Positions 1 to 11,126 of a stretch of 64,000 bases of DNA are shown in pieces. Source of the stretch: Euphorbia lathyris (Eukaryota; Streptophyta; Magnoliopsida; Malpighiales; Euphorbiaceae); the NCBI RefSeq assembly GCF_963576675.1, contig NC_088913.1, positions 2,857,001 to 2,921,000 of the forward strand, read 5' to 3'. Under the pieces are notes generated by a model, which was not told the origin of the DNA, searched no databases, and saw only the letters and a program-made list of their open reading frames with translations. How positions within the stretch are numbered: the stretch's first letter is position 1; each line of letters begins with the position of its first letter. The translations under genes and the position numbers were made by a program.

Positions 1-1510
1 AAGAGTAGACGTATGTTATTCATTTTCTTTAAAGTATAACAATCTAAAATTATAGGCCTTTTAATTTATTTCAGATTGCTCCCACTATTTTGCCAAATTA
101 ATAACCCTCCATATTAATTCGAAGAATTTCACAAATCCTTTAGTGAGCTAGGATCCTAACTCCTGAGATTTCGCCTTGAGTTTACTCAACAAGCTAGTCT
201 CATTCATTAGGTAGATTCATATAATCAATCACATCTCTAATGTGATTCCTAGGTTATTGGGTTACTAACCACATTAGTAACTAATATGCTATTCATATTA
301 ATCCCAACCGTTTTGCCCATTAGTTTATGACAACATGAGTTTACTCATCCAATTATCATAATCTAATTTAAGTATTACCCCATATTCATGAAAAATAATT
401 TTCGATAATTCAGGTGTTACCATAAGACCCCGAGCTTGAGTTTACTCAACAACCCAAAGGCCCCCAGTACTGCCGGCTGAATTATAATATTAGGGAGGGG
501 CAACCGATTTTAATAACTTACTTATTTACTTAACTTTTTAATGAGGGATTTTATTTAAGTCTCATAATCTAACTTAGTCTTGATTTGCTTTAGCATACAT
601 CAGACATACATACATTCACATACATTGGCGTTATGGACATATCATCTAAATTATTCCGTCGAGCCAGAGACGGAATAAAAGGCCAAACCTAAGGAAATAC
701 TAACTATTACATATTTCTCTTTAGGTCCCCCGTCTTCTCCTTGGCGCCTTGAAATTACATATTAATTTCTATACTACTATAAGAAAACTTCAATTGAATT
801 GAAGGGAATCAGATGAGAGGAGAAATTACAATAGATAGTAGAAAGGCAGGACGCGCAGGCCCTATTTCAAAAATACCAAAAGACTAAAAGAGGGTCCAAA
901 TATGTCCATAACTCCAAACATGCATAGACTCAATTAAATAAATTTAATTGGTTGATTACATAACCGGCTTATGTAATATTTAGGTTAATCACATTAACTC
1001 GTCAAATTAACTTTCATCCAATTTTACTTCTAATCGTTTTGTATCTTTATATTAATCCTTAGATTAATATAACCATATAAAACGTTGATTATGCTCGTCC
1101 CATTTATTTTGATTTTAATTCATTTAACACTTTGATTTACATATTGGTAAAAACAAACATTTAAACGAATTATTCATTTGATAATCAAAACAGAAAACTA
1201 TTAATTTCTGAAAACATTCTAAAACAATTTTAAAACGGTTTTCAGAAATAGGATAATCTACAATAGATTTCCGTTTTATCATTTAGAATTAATAAAACTA
1301 ATTTTATCTAGATTTTGTTATAATGATTATCAACCGAAATAATTAGGAACATAAGCATAATCAGTTTTAACTAACAATTAATCAAAACTTTATTTATCTT
1401 TAGAATTAATCAATCAATACTATTTGTCAATTAATCCTAACCATAAATATTTATTCAATCCTATTGAAAACTTCTATATTTTCATATATGAAATAACAGA
1501 TTTAACGATG
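1..1510 (-). mobile_element. Non-coding leader of a minus-strand LTR retrotransposon (truncated by window edge)
   Basis: This stretch lies downstream, on the minus strand, of a primer-binding site and LTR, so it is the start of that element's internal region. It is AT-rich and neither strand has an open frame of 60 codons, so no gag is visible within 1.5 kb of the LTR. Short phrases recur, such as GAGTTTACTCAACAA near 175 and 433. It may be a long untranslated leader or a non-autonomous (LARD-like) element; the rest lies outside the window. Confidence 0.5.
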
Positions 1511-1522
1511 GCTCTGATACCA
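1511..1522 (-). other. Primer-binding site, initiator-Met tRNA type
   Basis: The minus strand reads TGGTATCAGAGC, the classic plant retrotransposon PBS complementary to the 3' end of initiator methionine tRNA. It sits one base from the LTR end at 1524, which fixes the orientation (minus) and the inner edge of the LTR. Confidence 0.85.
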
Positions 1523-1523
1523 C

Positions 1524-3595
1524 TGAAGGAAATTAAGGCTAAGGTATAGCAGCGGAAATATAAAAAAAATTTAGCCTACTTCCTTTTAACCATAGGATCC
1601 GTTAATCGTTATTTCATATAAAGAGAGATAAGAAGAAATACCTTTCGATGATCAATCTACCGTTGCAAACGAAGTGCCCACAACTTCAAAGGAGATGTAA
1701 ATTGTTTACCAATCTGCCCCTATCCGAAACAGACCTTCCAGACCTCCGAATGACAATCTCTTCGGTGGAAACGTGGAAGAATATGTCTAGAAGCTACTGT
1801 CCAAAAATCGCGACGATCCGACGGTTCAATATCCGGGAATCCGCGAAATAGTGAACTGACCTGATGTAGACGAAGAAAAACGAATTTCTCCCTTTTGATT
1901 GTTTTTCCTTCTTTCGTGAACACGGTGAGATTAAGTTAGAATCAACCCTTATGAGATGCAACCAAAATAGATTGCCTCTAATAAACCAACACAAGATCAA
2001 AGAGAAAGAGGGATGAATAAGATTAATCAATCGATGTAATGCCGTATGAATTCTTGTTCACGAACTTGGGAATAGAATTCTTTTCTCTCTCTCTTAAGCA
2101 ATTTCGAAAATCACAAGTGGGGAGGGATATAGGCTTTAGTCGAAATTCATTAGGGGAGAGGGTATATATATTAGCTTGTATCTAAACCCTAGTTAGATAG
2201 GAATAGGTTACTTAATAAGAATCCAATTCGGAAAAGGATTCCTAATTATTATCTCACTATATATCTAATATATTTAGGATAATAGTAAATAACCTAATTA
2301 GATAATAATAGGAGAATATTAATCTAATTAGAACTCCTAATTAAATTATCTCTTAATTAATTTAATTCATAATCCTAATCTAATTAGGATTAATGGAATA
2401 AAATTAATTTCTTACTAACATATATAAATTTCGGCCCCCTCCTAGTATTTGGGCCTTACTGGGCTTAATTGGGCTTCCATCTATTAATCATATCCATCTC
2501 TCTTTTGGTTCCAAGTCTTATGTGTGATCCATTAGGTCCTTACTACTTCTGGCCGTATGCAACCTATTAAATTAATTTCTTCAAGAATTATATTTAATCC
2601 CTTGCATAACGGAATGATGTACAGAGTATGTTATTGGCAAGTCCGTAATCATTCCCCCAGAGTCCGTTAAGAAGACAGGTTGATTCTGTCGTTAACCCTT
2701 CCGTATTAGTTACGGTATAATACGATCCTTTATCAACTACATCCTTGAACTGAATCTTATGACTATGGGTAATGTCAAGTCACATATAGCGAGACGTTCG
2801 TTTTACTTGTTATTGGTCGAGTCAACTCAAAAAGATAGGTTAAGTGAAATCCGAATTTCTACTCTTAAGCTATCACCTTGCAAGGGTTTAGAGTCGAGTC
2901 TTCCACAAGCGATCCTTGGATGTATCTCCCATTAATCGGGAGTGATAAATGCTCAATCCAATGTATAACTACCCTGAAATTACTTCCTGTGACACCCAAC
3001 CTTTGCAGTTCACACCCCAGAGTCATCTCTGTTAAGGATCGTGGGACCACAGGATCAAAGTCTCACATTCAGTAATTCAGGATGACCAATTAACATTCCT
3101 TTGAGTCTGAGGATTAGTTATACCTATTAATACCAATGAGATGAACAGTTGACAAGGATGAATCTACCCATCCTGTTATCTCAAGTCGGATCCCCAATCC
3201 TAATGAACAACGTTTCACCAGATCTATGTAACTGTCCAGATATCTATATATGTGAAGCTTGTGAGATCAGCTTTCTATCGGACAGAAGACATTGTTACAT
3301 ACAAGTCTCAACTGTGATATATCAATCCTAAATATATCACTTGACTTGGGGTGGTTTTAAGTTTATTAGTTTATTATAAAGTTTTGTCTCACTTTATGCT
3401 TGTATGAACACTTTATAATCACTTTAAACAAACTTACGGATTTCCTTTTATTAGACTTTATTTAGTGCTTAAAAGGGATTGCCTTTATATAGTTATAAAA
3501 CATATATCTCATTAAAACAAATGATATAAAGAACAATTCATTTACAATAAGTTTGTATCCTGCAACAATTGACTATAGGACACAAAACCCCAACA
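1524..3595 (-). repeat. 5' LTR (about 2.07 kb) of the minus-strand element, Ty1/copia-like
   Basis: On the minus strand this LTR opens with TGTTGGGGTTTTGTG and closes with TTTCCTTCA one base before the PBS, giving canonical TG...CA ends. There is no substantial ORF. Its right edge at 3595 abuts sequence identical to the LTR of the neighbouring Tat element, so it inserted there; the expected 5-bp target duplication would be GTGGG (3596-3600), with its partner outside the window. An initiator-Met PBS is used by copia and several gypsy lineages, so the superfamily is not proven. Confidence 0.7.
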
Positions 3596-3658
3596 GTGGG
3601 CTTCCGGGCCCTTGGGCCTAGTCTTGGGCCGGGATATATACATTCCGAATCATGTAGT
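3596..3658 (-). repeat. Truncated 3' LTR of the Tat element (first 63 bp), cut by the copia-like LTR
   Basis: Identical base for base to 22023-22085 at the 5' LTR. It is preceded on the minus strand by a purine tract (CGCGGGGGG, plus-strand 3659-3667) that fits the polypurine tract. The remainder of the LTR should lie beyond the inserted element, outside the window. Confidence 0.8.
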
Positions 3659-3667
3659 CCCCCCGCG
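3659..3667 (-). other. Polypurine tract of the Tat element
   Basis: The minus strand reads CGCGGGGGG directly next to the LTR start, the expected position of the plus-strand DNA primer in reverse transcription. Confidence 0.6.
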
Positions 3668-4195
3668 AATAGGTATGGCGAGCATTTCATGCGATTTGGC
3701 GAATTGAAGGCCTGGAGTCGATGTGGTTGTGTTTTTTGAAATGGTAGAAACGGATAGCCGATTGTTTCGATTATGAGGAAGGCCCCTTTAACTTCCGTGC
3801 TTCTTGATTTAGGGGTTACAGTTGTAGCATTGAATGCGATAGTTATTGCCCCCTGCATGCGCCGCCATATGTATTGGAAAGGGTGTTTTGCCGGCGCTGT
3901 CACTTTATGCTGTATTTATAAATAGTGGAGAAAGGACTTCCCCCTCTCTTTTGTTTGCGATTTTCATTTGGGGACTTCTCTTGTATCTGGAAATTTCTTG
4001 AAGCAAAAAGTCTGCCTGTCGTACTGCGGAGTTTGTTTGTTCGGAATTAGGAGGTGTCCGGTAGTGCAGCGTCCCTTGTATTGTCTGGTGGAGCTTGCTT
4101 CTAGCCGTGTCTTGTTTTGCCTTTGTCGGAGGTCAGTTAAACCTTGCTTTTTCTGCTTTTCCTTTGCTTTTCTGTTTTCTTTGGGGAGAGGGAGT

Positions 4196-5372
4196 ATGTC
4201 AGAGGGTTCTTCCCGGGGAGCCTTCAGACGTTTGCCGCCTGTTACTCTGGGTGACTTTACTCTTCGTGACGCGTCGCGTAATCGTTCGTCGAAACGGAGG
4301 AAACGGACCGAGTCGGAAGGGGAAAGTAGCTCTCGTGCTGTAAAAGCGAAGAAGAAAAAGGCGGTTGCGGTTAGGCCTGCCCCGAGTTCGGAGAGACCTG
4401 TTGGTGGCGTTCGGCCTGGTGTGCTGGAGGTTGTGGTGACTGTGCCGGATAACTTGATAACGTCGACACGTCACCTGGGCACTTTGTACGAAGAAATGAG
4501 GTTTAAGATATGGACGAGGCAAGCGGGTGCGGCGGGCACCGATGGTAGGCGTTTCGAGCGGGCGAAGCGCCCGAGGAGACCCGAGTCGTTTGCTGTGGAG
4601 GACGCTCATAGTATAATCGTGTCCGCAGACTTGGCCTCGATCTCCGTGGCATATCGGATAGGGCAGCCGTATGAACTGGTGGCTTTGGATAAGGATGACC
4701 GCGCTCATCATGCTGGTGGGGCGAATGAGCTGATTGTTTATGAAGAGCAGTTTGAGTCGGGCACGCGGCTTCCCCTCCTTCCATTCTTTGTGGAAGTTCT
4801 GAAGGAATATGACCTTTGTCCTGGTCAGATCCATCCGAATGGATGGCGGATGATGGTCGCTTTCTACTCGTTATGTCGGTCGACGAGATTCAGAGCGACG
4901 GGTCTTGTATTCCGCCAGTTCTTCCGGCCGAATCAGGGGCCGAGATCGCAACACGTTACATTCTCTCATAAAAAATTCAAAGTCCTCGGGGGGCTCAAAG
5001 ACAAAGTCAGCGAGTTTAGACATCGGTTCTTTCTTGTTCGGAATTTGGACGGTGATTTCCCATTTCGAGTTGAATGGAATGGTGACCCTATGGATTCTGG
5101 TCGATTATTAAGGTCGCGGGAGATGTTGGCCTCCGAGACTCATTTGGTGAAATACTTGAAAAACTTGCCGGTTGGAGAGGACCAGAAGAAAGACATGGAT
5201 GAACTCGTCGGACACTTTCTCGCTTCCGGATACTATATTTGGAATCAGTGGCGGATGGCGCTTCTAAAGGGATGGGTAGCGTCAGATTTTGAGAAGTGGA
5301 AAACATGATACAACTTTTCTCCTGGTGAGCTAGCTGAATTGGAAGCTATAACTGTGAATATTGCTGTAGTAG
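4196..5372 (+). pseudogene. Tat antisense gene, exon 1: plant 'putative gypsy type transposon' domain protein
   Basis: An open frame of 370 codons from ATG 4196 (MSEGSSRG) ends at TGA 5306-5308, then reads on in frame to a GTGAGG donor at 5373. It opposes the element's own gag-pol strand. A basic Lys/Arg and Ser-rich N-terminus is followed by a globular region (WRMMVAFYSLC, WNQWRMALLKGW) that I recognise as the domain long annotated in plants as a putative gypsy-type transposon protein, known as an antisense ORF of Tat elements. The role is unknown. An upstream extension to 3968 is open but has no better start. Splicing to 5452 keeps the phase. The internal stop makes this copy doubtful as a functional gene. 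Confidence 0.65.
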
Positions 5373-5451
5373 GTGAGGAGTGTGAGGGGTTTTGTAGTGC
5401 TTTTTTTCTTCTACTTAGAAATTGTGTTTGAATGGCTTTATGTATGTGAAG

Positions 5452-6120
5452 GTGTTGGAGATCCGCGAGTAAGCATGGACTTCGACCCAGATGAGTTCGG
5501 TGTGGGCATCGAGAATACTGAAGCAGCTTTTGCTGGGGCCTCGGCCTCTCTGGCCTCATTCTCGTCGCTTGAGGATGCGAATCAAGTTATTCAAAGTATG
5601 GGCGGGGTGCTTTCCGTAGCCGACGATGGGGAGGTGGCTGCAGAGGTTCCCGAGGGGCTTCCTGTGAAAGATAACGAGCTTGTTAGGGTGGAGGAAACAG
5701 CCCGAGTTTATTCCTGATGACACCGTGATGGATGGGGGTCAGATTAAGGCTGCGTCGTCTCGGAAGCGCAAGTTGATCAAGGGGAAAGGAAAAATGGAGA
5801 GCGAAAAAGAAGGGTCGGTCGTTCCCGAGGGTGCTGGTGGTGCAAGTGAGAGTTCAAAGCGAACACGCGCTGGGGAAGCTGAGCTGTCGGCAGACCTGGT
5901 CGACAAGGTTGGCGACCACCCAGAGATGGTGAAGAGGATGGACACTAAACTGGCAAAGTACTGTGAGTTCATTATGGGGTTATCGGTGCACTCCGATATG
6001 ATGACATCGGACCTACCTCGGGCGATGGCCTGGGTTACCAGAGTCCCTGGAGAGTTATTCCGGATGGATGGTGTCTCGAAGGAGAATCTGGGGTTGGAGA
6101 CTTTGTCGGCCCTTGGTGTG
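5452..6120 (+). pseudogene. Tat antisense gene, exon 2
   Basis: The previous exon ends in phase 1 at 5372, and an acceptor after GAAG at 5451 restores the frame, removing a 79-nt intron and reading into MDFDPDEFGVG. The exon is acidic, then basic (KRKLIKGKGK), then carries a helical stretch. A frameshift lies near 5695: one frame stops at 5715-5717 while the next continues to the donor GTAAGT at 6121. No catalytic motif is recognised. It continues the exon at 4196-5372 and leads into 6190. The intron calls are inferred from consensus sites and phase only. Confidence 0.55.
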
Positions 6121-6189
6121 GTAAGTTTTGTTCTTGAACATGGTCATTTTCTTGAAGGCTAGAAACTTATCATGTTGTTATGTTTGTAG

Positions 6190-6795
6190 GCTATTGCGAA
6201 TGCGAATATGGTTTTTGATATGTGTGTGAACGATGAAAACGTGTTCCGGGAGATGGAGGAGGGTTTGCGAGGCGTTGTGGCTGAGCTAGAGACGGTGAAG
6301 GCAAAATTGGTCAATGCCGATGAGTTGCTCGTTCGTCGTAAGGAGCGGAATACCAGTTTGTCCGACCAGCTAGCAGAGGAAACGAAAAAGAATGTCGAGC
6401 TATTGCAGCGATTGTCTCGTGATGTCGGAGAACTGCGGCGCCGCGGGCTGCTATTAAAATTGGCTGTGCCTTGGACCCGCAATCTGAAGGAGACTTTGTC
6501 GAACAAGACCCGCCAGCTTGCTATGGAAATCGAGGAAAAAGTTGGCGCTCAAGTGGAGAATGAGAGACTTCGTCGGGAACTTGAGCTAGCAAGGAAAGAG
6601 GCGGCGGATCTGCGGACTTTTGCTCGGTAGCGCGAAGAGAAACTGATCAAAATGGACCGAATGATGCCGATTTCTGCAGCTCATAGTGCTGGTTATTCTG
6701 TGCCTCCCGAGGTGATCTTTGCGCCGGATGTCTTCGACAAAGAGGCCCAGGCCAAAGCTGTGGAATTCTGTGGACGGTTCAAGAAAAAGACGTGA
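6190..6795 (+). pseudogene. Tat antisense gene, exon 3 (coiled-coil C-terminus)
   Basis: A 69-nt intron (6121-6189, GTAAGT...TTTGTAG) joins phase 0 to this exon, which starts AIANANMVFD. The translation is rich in Glu, Lys, Arg and Leu with heptad-like spacing (ELETVKAKLVNADELL, RLRRELELARKEAADL), predicting a coiled coil. TAG at 6628-6630 interrupts, but the same frame stays open to TGA 6793-6795 (ends VEFCGRFKKKT), so this stop looks like a later lesion. A coiled-coil tail after the N-terminal domain suggests a structural or self-associating protein; that is inference. Confidence 0.55.
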
Positions 6796-6985
6796 ATGGT
6801 GTCCTGGTGTAATTTTTCTTGTGTAATGATGTAACCGTACTCTGTTGGATTTTTGGAAGATCTCTGTGAACTCTTTATCATTATCTTTGATGTCTACTAT
6901 TGGTGCCGTTGTTGTATTGGATCTGGGTGCTTCTATTCTGTTAAGATTTATTCTTTGTTTTGTTGTGAGTTATCCTTCCTCCCGT

Positions 6986-7681
6986 ATGTCTCTTCGGGAT
7001 GTTGTCGATCCTGCCAGGGTGCTCGAAGTGCAGAAAGCGATCTCAGCGATGCCTCACCCTTATGTGTATTATCCGCCGAGGGATGATCATGATTTGGACA
7101 GAAAAGTGCGATATGCCTCCCCGGTGTGGGTGAGGCGGAGTACAAGCTCTCAAAAAATGACTATGGAAAGTGAGAGTTCCATGCCTTATACTGGGTCGGT
7201 GACGGATTCCTGCGAGGTAGCTGTAAGTGCGTTTTCTTCGACTGAGAAGAAAATCTGGTCGCAAGAAGGGATTGGTTATCTTAATCCTGATGAGACAGTT
7301 GCTCCTATTTTAAATCCTCATCCTTCATGGATTAAGAGGCTTCTTGCCGATGAGCTAGAGAGGGTAACTAATCTTCCTCATGAAACGGAGTATCGACGAG
7401 TGGGGCGTCATGCTTCACCGACTCGTCCGTATGGTCCGACGTTTGTCGATCCTTTGAAGCCTCGAAGCGTGGTGTTTCTCGAGTTTTCTAGGGAAGGCTG
7501 TCTTGGACCGGTTCCGGCTAACCCTAACCACCACGTGACCCATGTTGGCAAGGCATGTTTGTATCATAGGAAGAATGGGCATAATACTGATGAGTGTGTT
7601 GACTGGCGAGCAATGTATCAAAACTTGATGGATGACGAAGCTATCCCCAACCCGGACCGTGTAAACGTGCAGCTCGCATGA
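6986..7681 (+). CDS. Antisense ORF with gag-like zinc knuckle in the Tat element
   Basis: About 231 codons from ATG 6986 (MSLRDVVDP); the frame is open upstream to 6845 but encodes only hydrophobic residues there. It lies on the strand opposite gag-pol, after the three-exon antisense gene and before the tandem repeats. Near the C-terminus is CLYHRKNGHNTDEC, closely resembling the knuckle of this element's own gag on the other strand (CKYHKSSGHSTENC, about 20358-20399). It could be a captured gag-derived fragment or a nucleic-acid-binding accessory protein. The rest matches nothing I know. It is unbroken, unlike its neighbours. Confidence 0.55.
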   Translation: MSLRDVVDPARVLEVQKAISAMPHPYVYYPPRDDHDLDRKVRYASPVWVRRSTSSQKMTMESESSMPYTGSVTDSCEVAVSAFSSTEKKIWSQEGIGYLNPDETVAPILNPHPSWIKRLLADELERVTNLPHETEYRRVGRHASPTRPYGPTFVDPLKPRSVVFLEFSREGCLGPVPANPNHHVTHVGKACLYHRKNGHNTDECVDWRAMYQNLMDDEAIPNPDRVNVQLA

Positions 7682-7789
7682 ATGTTTGCTTAAATTTCTA
7701 TATCTGTGCTTTTCTTTGATATGATGTACCGACCTTTTTCACGAATTTTATGATGCCTTCTTGCTTGTTTGTCAAAATGTATATTCGTT

Positions 7790-8525
7790 ATCAGTTCCTA
7801 TTTGGAAAGAAACATTGGGTTGATTCCGCATTTTCATGGGGCGGTCGAGATGCTTGAGAAAATTTGAAATAACGTTTTGAGTTATTCGTAGCGAGGACCT
7901 GATCGGGTAGCTCGCGTTTCGGTTAATCGGTAACAACATGGGGTTGTTTACGCGATTTGCTAAGAGGCGTTCGAGATGATCGAGAAGCCTAGAAATAACG
8001 TTTTGAGTTATTCGTTGCGAGGACCCCATTAGGAAGCTCGCGTTCCGGTTAATCGGTAACAACATGGGGTTGTTTACGTGATTTGCTAAGAGGCATTCGA
8101 GATGATCGAGAAGCCTAGAAATAACGTTTTGAGTTATTCGTTGCGAGGACCCCATTGGGAAGCTCGCGTTCCGGTTAATCGGTAACAACATGGGGTTGTT
8201 TACGCGATTTGCTAAGAGGCGTTCGAGATGATCAAGAAGCCTAGAAATAACGTTTTGAGTTATTATTGAGCGAGGACCCTTTCCGGATAGCTAGCGTTCC
8301 GTTTAATCGATAACAACATAGGGTTGTTCACGTGATTTGCTGAAAGGCGTTCGAGATGATTGAGAGGCCTTTGAATAATGTTTTGAGTTATTATTGAGTG
8401 AGGACCCTTGTCGGATAGCTCGCGTTCTTGCGTGATTGGTAATAACACAGGGTTATTGATGCAATCGGAGAGACGTTTGAGATTTTTCGAGAAATCTGGG
8501 AATAACACGGTGTTCTGTAAACATG
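7790..8525. repeat. Tandem array of about five 126-bp units (Tat 3' region)
   Basis: The phrase AACGTTTTGAGTTATT starts near 7871, 7997, 8123, 8249 and 8377 (slightly altered in the last), a period of 126-128 bp, with decaying copies at both edges. Each unit also carries GGTAACAACATGGGGTTG. Since 126 is a multiple of three, the minus strand stays open across units as 42-residue repeats, although no gene is known here. Amplified tandem repeats after pol are described for Retand-type Tat elements. Confidence 0.85.
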
Positions 8526-8556
8526 TATTTTTATTCATGATTCAGATTACAGGAGC

Positions 8557-9724
8557 TTATTGATAATATTTCTTCAATGTTTGGATGTTCCAGCTATCGT
8601 CAAAGACCGTCCCGTCCAAGGAGGCGATTTTGTAGGCCCCGTTGTGTAGGACCATGTCGACTACATAGGGCCCTTCCCATGTCTGCCTTAGCTTTCCTTT
8701 GGCGAGTAGAGATTGAGCGGCGACTGCATCTCGGAGCACTAGGTCCCCTACTTGGAAAGTGCAGGTTCGCACCCGCTTGTTGTGATATCATGCCAAGTTT
8801 TGCTTATGGGCCGTGATGTGGACCAGTGCGTTAAGGCGCTCTTCCTCCAATCGCTCTCCGGCCTCAGCAAGCTCTACGTCATTGTCAGCTTGTTCGAAAG
8901 TTATCTGTCGAGGAGAACGAAGGATGACCTCGGATGGTGCCATTGCCTCCGCCCCATAGGTTAAGAAAAAAAGGGGTTCGTCCTGTGCCAGAGTGCGGGG
9001 TTGTGCGATATGACCATAATACCGCTGGGATGTGGTCGGGCCATGCTTGTCCTTTGTCAAAAAGGCGTGCTTTTATACCGCGCAGGATCGTGCGGTTGCT
9101 TACTTCAGTGAGCCCGTTGCTCCGAGGATGCGCAACTGAGGTGTAACGACCTCTTATGCCCCACTCGGTGCAGAAATTGTGAAATTGAGTGCAGTCAAAT
9201 TGTCGCCCGTTATCTGTGATGAATGAATGAGGGACTCCGAATCGATATATTATTGTTCGTTTTAGGAAGCTTATAACATTGTCGACGGTTATCTTGGCGA
9301 TAGCCTCCGCCTCAATCCATTTTGTGAAATGATCGACTGCGACTACTATGAAGCGTTTTTGTGCCAAGGCAATCGGAAAAGGGCCAAGTAGATCAACTCC
9401 CCATAATGCGAAAGGCCAGGGTGTGATTATGCCCTTGAGGAGAGCCGCCGGTGCGTGATGAGTATTCACGTGGATTTGACATGCCTGGCATCTGCGCACT
9501 AGATTGACTGCATCGGAGTCCATGGTCTGCCAATAAAGTCCCTGTAATCGGGCCTTCTTTGCAATGGACCGAGCGCCCTGATGTGAACTACACACGCCCT
9601 GGTGTATCTCTTTTAGACAGTGATCTCCTTCCTCCTCGGATATGCAACGCAACCAAGGGTGTTTGGAGGACTTCCGATAGAGTAGGCCGTCGTGCATTGC
9701 ATACCGCCAGGAACGCCGAACCAC
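8557..9724 (-). pseudogene. Tat pol: integrase, frameshifted
   Basis: Integrase region of pol, which inserts element cDNA into host DNA in the nucleus. The N-terminal zinc finger shows the HHCC pattern (histidines in HQGVCSSHQG, then CQACQ). The catalytic core has D in VDLLGPF, D in ITDNGRQF and E in LTEVSNR, with 35 residues between the last two (D,D35E). The C-terminal part (FQVGDLVLRD, WEGPYVV) is in other frames after breaks near 8930 and 8770, ending at TAA 8557-8559. It follows the RNase H region on the minus strand and precedes the 126-bp repeats. At least two frameshifts make it non-functional as it stands. Confidence 0.85.
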
Positions 9725-9779
9725 GAGGGATGCCTGCGTCCGATCCTCCGGCAGTGTTCCATCTTCTAGATACCTAACT

Positions 9780-11126
9780 ATCAGACTCCTCTAGCCGCTC
9801 GCTGCTGCATCTTCTGTGTCGATCTGCAACGAGCATTGTGTGCTAATGGATGGGGCCGCAATAGTTTCTATAAGGGTATGCAGGTCACGGGACTGCTCGC
9901 CTGCTGCAAGAGCGGCAATGGCATCTGCCTCTTCATTCTCTTCTCGCGGTACGAGCGTAAGGATGAAGGTTACTCCTTTGTTCTTGAGATCTCGGGTCTT
10001 TTGCTCTGTAAGTGCCGCTGACGTGGCTGACGACGAGTTTGGAGTCTGAGTACATCTTCAGGTGTTCGGTTACCATCGTTTTGGCTAACCGAAGGGCCAC
10101 AATCAGGGCCTCATATTCTGCTTGATTGTTCGTGGTTGGAAAGTCGAGTCGGACGGCGTACCGTAGGTGGAGGTTATTAGGTCCTTGAATGGCAATGCCT
10201 GCACCTGCCCGTCCTGGGCCGCAGGATCCGTCCACACTCATGGTCCATAGGTCGCTGTTGTGAGCTTTTACCAGTGTGAGGTCGCTAGCCGATGACCTGG
10301 TGAATTCGACAATGAAATCGGACATCACTTGAGCTTTGATTGCCATGCAGGGTTCAAAGCGTATGTCAAACTGCGACAGTCGAACTGACCAGTTGGCGAT
10401 CCGACCGGAGACTTCTGGTTTTTGGACTGCCTTCTTGAGAGGATAATTGGTCTTGACCACAACCGTATGCGCTTGGAAATATGGCCGAAGACGCTCGGAT
10501 GCTTGCGTTATGGCAAACAGAGCCTTCTCAACCTCAGAGTATCGGACTTCTGCTCCCTTTAGGACGCTCAAAAAGTAAATCGGATAGAGCTCCGTACCCT
10601 CTTCTTGAGTTAGGACCACTGCCACAGTTTCATCGGCGATAGTGAAGTACAGTTGGATGTCCCGCCCTTGCTTTGGTACCGTTAGTAGTGGCGGCGTGGC
10701 GAGGAAAGTTTTGATGGCGTTGAATGCCGCCTGGCAGTCCGTAGACCATTTAAAGGGATGCTCCTTCTTGATTGATTTGTAAAAAGGCAAACAACGCTGT
10801 GCCGAGCAGGAAATGAATCGTCCCAAGGCGATAACCCTCCCGTTGAGCTTCTGAACTCCCTGTAAATTGTGTGGCGCTTCCATTTCTAAGATTGCCTCGA
10901 TCTTTGCGGGATTAGGCTCAATACCCTTTTCCGAAACCACGCAACCAAGGAACTTGCTGCTACGAATACCGAAGAAACATTTCTCCGGGTTTAGCTTGAG
11001 GTTGTAATCCCTGAAAATTTTAAACACCTCCGCCAAGTCACGCGGGTGGTCGCTCTCATCAGTGCTCAGGACGACCATGTCGTCGATGTATACTTGTACT
11101 GTTTTGCCGATGAGGTGAGTGAACAT
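9780..11126 (-). pseudogene. Tat pol: RT C-terminus, RNase H and second (archaeal-type) RNase H
   Basis: A frame of 397 residues (9933-11126) starts inside reverse transcriptase: YIDDM at residues 13-17 is the catalytic YxDD box. The gypsy RNase H follows (FTIADETVAVVLTQEEG, SEVEKALFAITQ). After a connection stretch comes a second RNase H with MSVDGSCGPGRAGAG, NNQAEYEALI and MYSDSKLVV, giving the D-E-D residues of the archaeal-type domain typical of Tat elements. The frame shifts near 9960, and coding similarity continues weakly toward the integrase. Upstream RT is in 11127-12151. Confidence 0.85.

Noticed and set aside
7790..8525. CRISPR-like or satellite array
   Set aside because: Units are long, contiguous and without spacers, and lie inside a Tat element where such repeats are known.
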